The position numbers and the translations under genes are program-made. A DNA stretch of 64,000 nt from assembly GCF_026341775.1 (NCBI RefSeq), contig NZ_JAPEOB010000004.1:124001-188000 (forward strand), in the 5' to 3' direction. Shown here piece after piece: positions 60,893 to 64,000 of the stretch. Under the pieces are notes generated by a model. That model saw only the letters and a program-made list of their open reading frames with translations, was not told where the DNA came from and ran no database searches. Position 1 is the stretch's first letter; each line of letters starts with the position of its first letter. The stretch is from Streptomyces sp. NBC_00654 (GTDB taxonomy: Bacteria > Actinomycetota > Actinomycetes > Streptomycetales > Streptomycetaceae).

Positions 60893-61960
60893 ATGACTGG
60901 CAAACATGATCGAGTCGGTGCGCCGGGGCGCACCGTGGCCGAGGGGGACGTGTTGGCGGGCAAGGACGAGGCGAGCACCAGGCTCTGGGCCATGGCTCAC
61001 CTGGCGACCCCGATGGCGATACGTGTCGCGGCAACCCTGCGGGTCGCGGACCACATCGCGGAGAGCCCGAGAACGGCGGCGGAACTGGCCGCACTCGCAG
61101 GCGCCGACGCCGGCGCACTCGACCGGGTGCTGAGACACCTCGCCACCAGGGGAGTGCTGGACCGGGACCGGTCCGGCCGCTACGCGCTGACCGCCGTCGG
61201 CGAACCGCTCCGCTCGGGTCACCCGGCGGGCCTGCACGCCATGCTGGACATCGAAGGGGCGGTCGGCCGCGCCGAACTCTCCTTCGTCCAGCTGCTGCAC
61301 AGCGTCCGCACCGGAGAGGCCGCCTTCCCCGTACAGTTCGGGCGCTCGTTCTGGCAGGACCTGGCCGAGGACCCCGCGCGCGGCGCGTCCTTCGACGCCC
61401 GGATGGGCGCCGACCTGGCCGCGGCCCGCGGCGACGACATCGTCTCCGGCTACGACTGGGGGTCGCTCGGGCGCGTGGTCGACGTCGGCGGCGGCAACGG
61501 TTCGCTGCTGATCGCCCTGCTGAACGGACACCGTGCTCTGCACGGCACGGTCCTCGACCTGCCCGACACCGCGGAGGTGGCGCGCGGGGCACTCGCGGCC
61601 GCGGGTCTCGCCGACCGCGGTGACGCCGTATCCGGCAGCTTCTTCGACCCACTGCCGCCGGGCGCCGACGGCTACCTCCTCTCATCGGTCATCCATGACT
61701 GGGGCGACCGGGAGGCACGGGCGATCCTGCGCCGCTGCGCCGAGGCCGCGGGCGCCGGGGGGAAGGTCTTCATCGTGGAGCGCATCGGCGCCGACGGTGA
61801 GTCACCGGGCACCGGAATGGATCTGCGGATGCTCGCCTACTACGGCGGCAGGGAACGCGGGGCCGCCGAACTCACCGCCCTCGCGGCGGACGCCGGGCTC
61901 ACCCAGCTCGCGGTGCACCCGGCCGGCATTCTGTCGATCATCGAACTGGCCACGCCCTGA
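60893..61960 (+). CDS. O-methyltransferase (NcsB1-like family)
   Basis: 355 residues of the plant-caffeate-type O-methyltransferase family. The N-terminal dimerisation/winged-helix domain has LATPMAIRVAATLRVADHIAESPRTAAELAALAGAD. The SAM motif is VVDVGGGNGSLLIALL and the catalytic His is in LLSSVIHDWGD. NcsB1 of neocarzinostatin is of this type, and C-1027 benzoxazolinate also carries an O-methyl group, so methylation of the aryl unit fits. The ATG at 60893 has no ribosome site. TTG 60953, with GAGGGGG five bases upstream, may be the real start and would place the cluster element at a normal distance. The P450 follows. Confidence 0.9.
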   Translation: MTGKHDRVGAPGRTVAEGDVLAGKDEASTRLWAMAHLATPMAIRVAATLRVADHIAESPRTAAELAALAGADAGALDRVLRHLATRGVLDRDRSGRYALTAVGEPLRSGHPAGLHAMLDIEGAVGRAELSFVQLLHSVRTGEAAFPVQFGRSFWQDLAEDPARGASFDARMGADLAAARGDDIVSGYDWGSLGRVVDVGGGNGSLLIALLNGHRALHGTVLDLPDTAEVARGALAAAGLADRGDAVSGSFFDPLPPGADGYLLSSVIHDWGDREARAILRRCAEAAGAGGKVFIVERIGADGESPGTGMDLRMLAYYGGRERGAAELTALAADAGLTQLAVHPAGILSIIELATP

Positions 61961-62058
61961 GGTAGCGGCGGCACGCACCCCGATGCCGCGCCCGTCGCAC
62001 GATCCGGGGTGCGGTCTTGGTGTGGGTCGGCCCTCATGTCCACGCTGAGGAGATACCG

Positions 62059-63294
62059 ATGACCGAGTACGTGATGTCCATGCGGCCGCGTGAGGCGCTG
62101 GCGGCACTCGTGAGCCCGGAAGGGCGCCGCGACCCCTATGTCTTCTACGACGCCATCCGGGAACACGGGAACCTGGTGCGGATCAAACCGGGCCTGATGG
62201 CCGCCGTCGGGTACGACGAGTGCTCGCGCGCGCTGCGGGAGCCCCGGCTGCTGGTCCAGGACGCCAAGAGCCACGACCTGCTCTATCCCGACTGGCGCTC
62301 GCACTCCTCGCTGCGCCGCTTCACCGACTCCGTGCTCTACAGCAACCCGCCGGACCACTCCCGGATGCGACGCGTGATGAGCCGCGCGTTCACCCCGCGG
62401 CGGGTGGCCGAGCTCGAACCCGCGATCGTCCGGATGGCCGACCGGCTGCTGGACCGCATGGCGGACCTCGGATCGGACGGCACACCGGTGGAGTTCATGG
62501 CCGAGTTCGCCTACCGGCTCCCGGTCGCGGTGATCGGAGAGATGCTCGGGGTCGCCGACGACGACCGGATCTGGTTCCGCGCCGCGGTGGAGGACGTGAC
62601 CGTCGCCCTGGAGGGCATCAGCCGGGTCTCCCGGCTCGACGCCGCGAACCGGGCGATGGACGAGCTCGCCTCCTACTTCGCCGAGCTGGTCGACCAAAGG
62701 CGCCGCCACCCCGCGGACGACCTGGTCAGTGCCCTGGTCACCTCCGCGGACACCGATGGGGAGCGGTTCAGCCACGACGAGCTCGTCGGCAACCTGGTAC
62801 TGCTGCTGGCCGCCGGATTCGACACGACGACCCATCTGCTCGGCCAGGGCCTCCAGCTGGCCTTCGAGAACCCGGACCAGGCCGCCGGGCTGCGTACACA
62901 GCCCGCTCTCGCCTCCGGATACGTCGAGGAGACGCTGCGGTTCGCGGCCCCGGTGCACGCCACCAGCCGCTTCGCCGAATCGGACATGGACGTGCTGGGC
63001 ACCTTCGTGCCCGAAGGAACCAAGGTGCTCGTTCTGCTGGCCGCCGGCAACCGGGACCCGCTGCGCTACCCATCGCCGCACCGCTTCGTCCCGGACCGGC
63101 CGGACAACCAGCCCCTGAGCTTCGGCGCCGGCGCCCACTTCTGCCTGGGGGCACCGCTCGCCCGGGTGGAGGCGCGGATCGCGCTTCCCATGCTGCTCCG
63201 CCGCTTCCCGCGCCTCGCGCCCGCGGGCCCCGCGACGTACCGCGACCGGCTGGTCGTCCCGGGCCACGAGCGGCTTCCGGTAGCGGTCGGTTAG
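62059..63294 (+). CDS. Cytochrome P450
   Basis: 411-residue class I P450. The I-helix reads LLAAGFDTTTHLLG, with Asp in place of the usual Glu before the conserved Thr. The ExxR helix is EETLRFAAPVHATSRFA, and the heme loop is FGAGAHFCLGAPLAR with ligand Cys362. It lies 98 bp downstream of the O-methyltransferase on the same strand, so a hydroxylation followed by O-methylation of the same aryl ring is a natural pairing (inference). GAGGAG is present nine bases upstream of the ATG. A hairpin follows the stop. Confidence 0.93.
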   Translation: MTEYVMSMRPREALAALVSPEGRRDPYVFYDAIREHGNLVRIKPGLMAAVGYDECSRALREPRLLVQDAKSHDLLYPDWRSHSSLRRFTDSVLYSNPPDHSRMRRVMSRAFTPRRVAELEPAIVRMADRLLDRMADLGSDGTPVEFMAEFAYRLPVAVIGEMLGVADDDRIWFRAAVEDVTVALEGISRVSRLDAANRAMDELASYFAELVDQRRRHPADDLVSALVTSADTDGERFSHDELVGNLVLLLAAGFDTTTHLLGQGLQLAFENPDQAAGLRTQPALASGYVEETLRFAAPVHATSRFAESDMDVLGTFVPEGTKVLVLLAAGNRDPLRYPSPHRFVPDRPDNQPLSFGAGAHFCLGAPLARVEARIALPMLLRRFPRLAPAGPATYRDRLVVPGHERLPVAVG

Positions 63295-63390
63295 AGGCGG
63301 TCCCGCGACCTCCGGCGGATCAGCGTGCGGCCCCGGCCCGGTCCGTCGTGTCGTCGTACCTCCGAAGTGCCACCGGACCGGGCGCCTTCC

Positions 63391-63414
63391 CGCCCGGCAC
63401 CCAGGTGCCGGGCG
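63391..63414. terminator. Hairpin terminator
   Basis: CGCCCGGCACC and complement with a 2-base loop, between the convergent P450 and acyltransferase genes. Confidence 0.75.
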
Positions 63415-63421
63415 GGCGACG

Positions 63422-64000
63422 TCAGACCGACGCCCGCTTGGGCTCGTTCTCCTCGACCGCGGGCCGGCTCCCACCGGTGTCCGCCGCGCTACGGGCGTCC
63501 CTCCGCTTCTTGATGACCCGCTCGCCCCAGTTCAGCAGCGGACGCTCGAAGAAGTAGTAACTCACCGTGGCGAGCACGAGCGTGCCCGCCACCACGACGG
63601 CCAGCATCTCCCAGAATCCGACCTTCCCGACCAGGAAGGCGGCGGGCACCGGCGGGGCGCCGAAGATGCTCCCGCTCTGGAACCAGAGGTACATCACCAC
63701 GAAGTGCCAGAGGTAGATGCCGTAGGAGATGCGCCCGAGGAAGCGTGTCGGGCGATTCGTCAGCACCCTGTCCATCAACGGCGAACTGGCGTCGGGCGCG
63801 ACCAGCGGGACCATCAGCAGGAAGGCGAACGCCAGGAACGATATGTGCTGGAGCATGGCGAACTGCGGTGTTCCGTAGTCCCAGGTGCCCCATTTGCCCA
63901 GAGGGGAGGTGCAGTTGACGAGGTAGGCCACGAGTGCCCCGACCCAGAACAGGTTCGGCCTCCTGATGGCCAGACGGTAGAGCGCGGGCATCTCGCCCGG
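63422..64000 (-). CDS. Membrane acyltransferase, family 3 (C-terminal part)
   Basis: The frame is open to the window end, so the N-terminus lies beyond 64000. The visible 192 residues contain four or more membrane helices (FWVGALVAYLVNC, ISFLAFAFLLMVPLVA, ISYGIYLWHFVVMYLWF, LAVVVAGTLVLATVSYYFFE). They include the family signature GRISYGIYLWHF and the closing FFERPLLNWGE, as in OatA/MdmB-type acyltransferases that acylate sugars or antibiotics. The cytoplasmic tail is basic then acidic. It could acylate a sugar of the product or a cell-wall component; the edge position makes its link to the cluster uncertain. Confidence 0.9.
   Translation of the reverse strand, partial: PGEMPALYRLAIRRPNLFWVGALVAYLVNCTSPLGKWGTWDYGTPQFAMLQHISFLAFAFLLMVPLVAPDASSPLMDRVLTNRPTRFLGRISYGIYLWHFVVMYLWFQSGSIFGAPPVPAAFLVGKVGFWEMLAVVVAGTLVLATVSYYFFERPLLNWGERVIKKRRDARSAADTGGSRPAVEENEPKRASV

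Noticed and set aside
60893..63294. Neocarzinostatin-like naphthoate branch
   Set aside because: The O-methyltransferase and P450 resemble NcsB1/NcsB3 in type, but no iterative naphthoate PKS is in the window, and the SgcD/SgcG genes point to benzoxazolinate instead.
1..64000. tRNA or rRNA genes, insertion sequences, chromoprotein gene
   Set aside because: No transposase-like protein, no clover-leaf or rRNA-like stretch and no signal-peptide-bearing enediyne apoprotein was seen. The reading was by eye, so a small tRNA could have been missed.

Overview
The window is high-GC actinobacterial DNA, most likely Streptomyces. GTG starts, 4-bp stop/start overlaps, strong GGAGG ribosome sites and GC-rich hairpins between convergent genes are all typical. 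Almost all of it is one enediyne antibiotic gene cluster. The key gene is a complete enediyne polyketide synthase (339-6155, KS-AT-ACP-KR-DH-phosphopantetheinyl transferase). It is surrounded by the E6 to E11 set and by an SgcF-type epoxide hydrolase, an SgcJ-type SnoaL protein, an SgcC-type hydroxylase and an SgcC5-type condensation enzyme. This gene set is characteristic of the 9-membered (C-1027/neocarzinostatin) class.

Layout. 1-8522: a tightly coupled warhead operon (membrane protein, PKSE, an E10-like thioesterase, flavin reductase E6, P450 E7). 8605-10486: AraC and StrR-like regulators. 10756-15912: E8, E9, a second and canonical E10, E11 and a prephenate dehydrogenase. 15975-25111: an atypical accessory block. 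It holds two AhpD-like proteins, two unknown proteins, a phosphopantetheinyl transferase, a proline dehydrogenase, an ATP-grasp protein with its middle missing, an XRE-TPR regulator, a free-standing tandem carrier protein and a 23-residue leader-like ORF. TTGGCAA-type inverted repeats run through the part of this block from the ATP-grasp gene to the leader ORF. 25338-43216: tailoring genes (methyltransferase, TPP enzyme, GNAT, SgcC-like hydroxylase, two acyl-CoA-dehydrogenase-like flavoenzymes, SgcJ, FAD monooxygenase, P450, condensation enzyme, A-PCP didomain, MMPL exporter). 43479-49527: a benzoxazolinate-type branch (SgcG- and SgcD-like enzymes, a dedicated glutamine amidotransferase, two phenylacetate-CoA-ligase-like enzymes). 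49597-58583: a solute-binding protein, epoxide hydrolase, methyltransferase, FAD oxidoreductase, MFS exporter, a metK fragment and an alcohol dehydrogenase. 58696-64000: an ArsR/SRPBCC pair, a hydrolase, an O-methyltransferase with a P450, and a partial membrane acyltransferase.

How the genes fit together (inference from families). PKSE, the thioesterases and E6-E11 would make the enediyne core. The SgcD/SgcG branch would turn chorismate into a benzoxazolinate-like acyl group. The A-PCP, condensation enzyme and hydroxylases would prepare and attach a second aromatic acyl unit. The epoxide hydrolase would open the core epoxide for coupling. MFS and MMPL proteins would export the product. No chromoprotein gene, deoxysugar genes or naphthoate PKS lie in the window, so the exact product is not determined.

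The most notable new observation is a 16-bp element of form GCA-N9-ATGC (usually ending AGATGC). It occurs at eleven places, all in intergenic DNA and mostly 60-140 bp upstream of the tailoring operons, but not at the E8-E11 promoters. It looks like the operator of a cluster-wide regulon.
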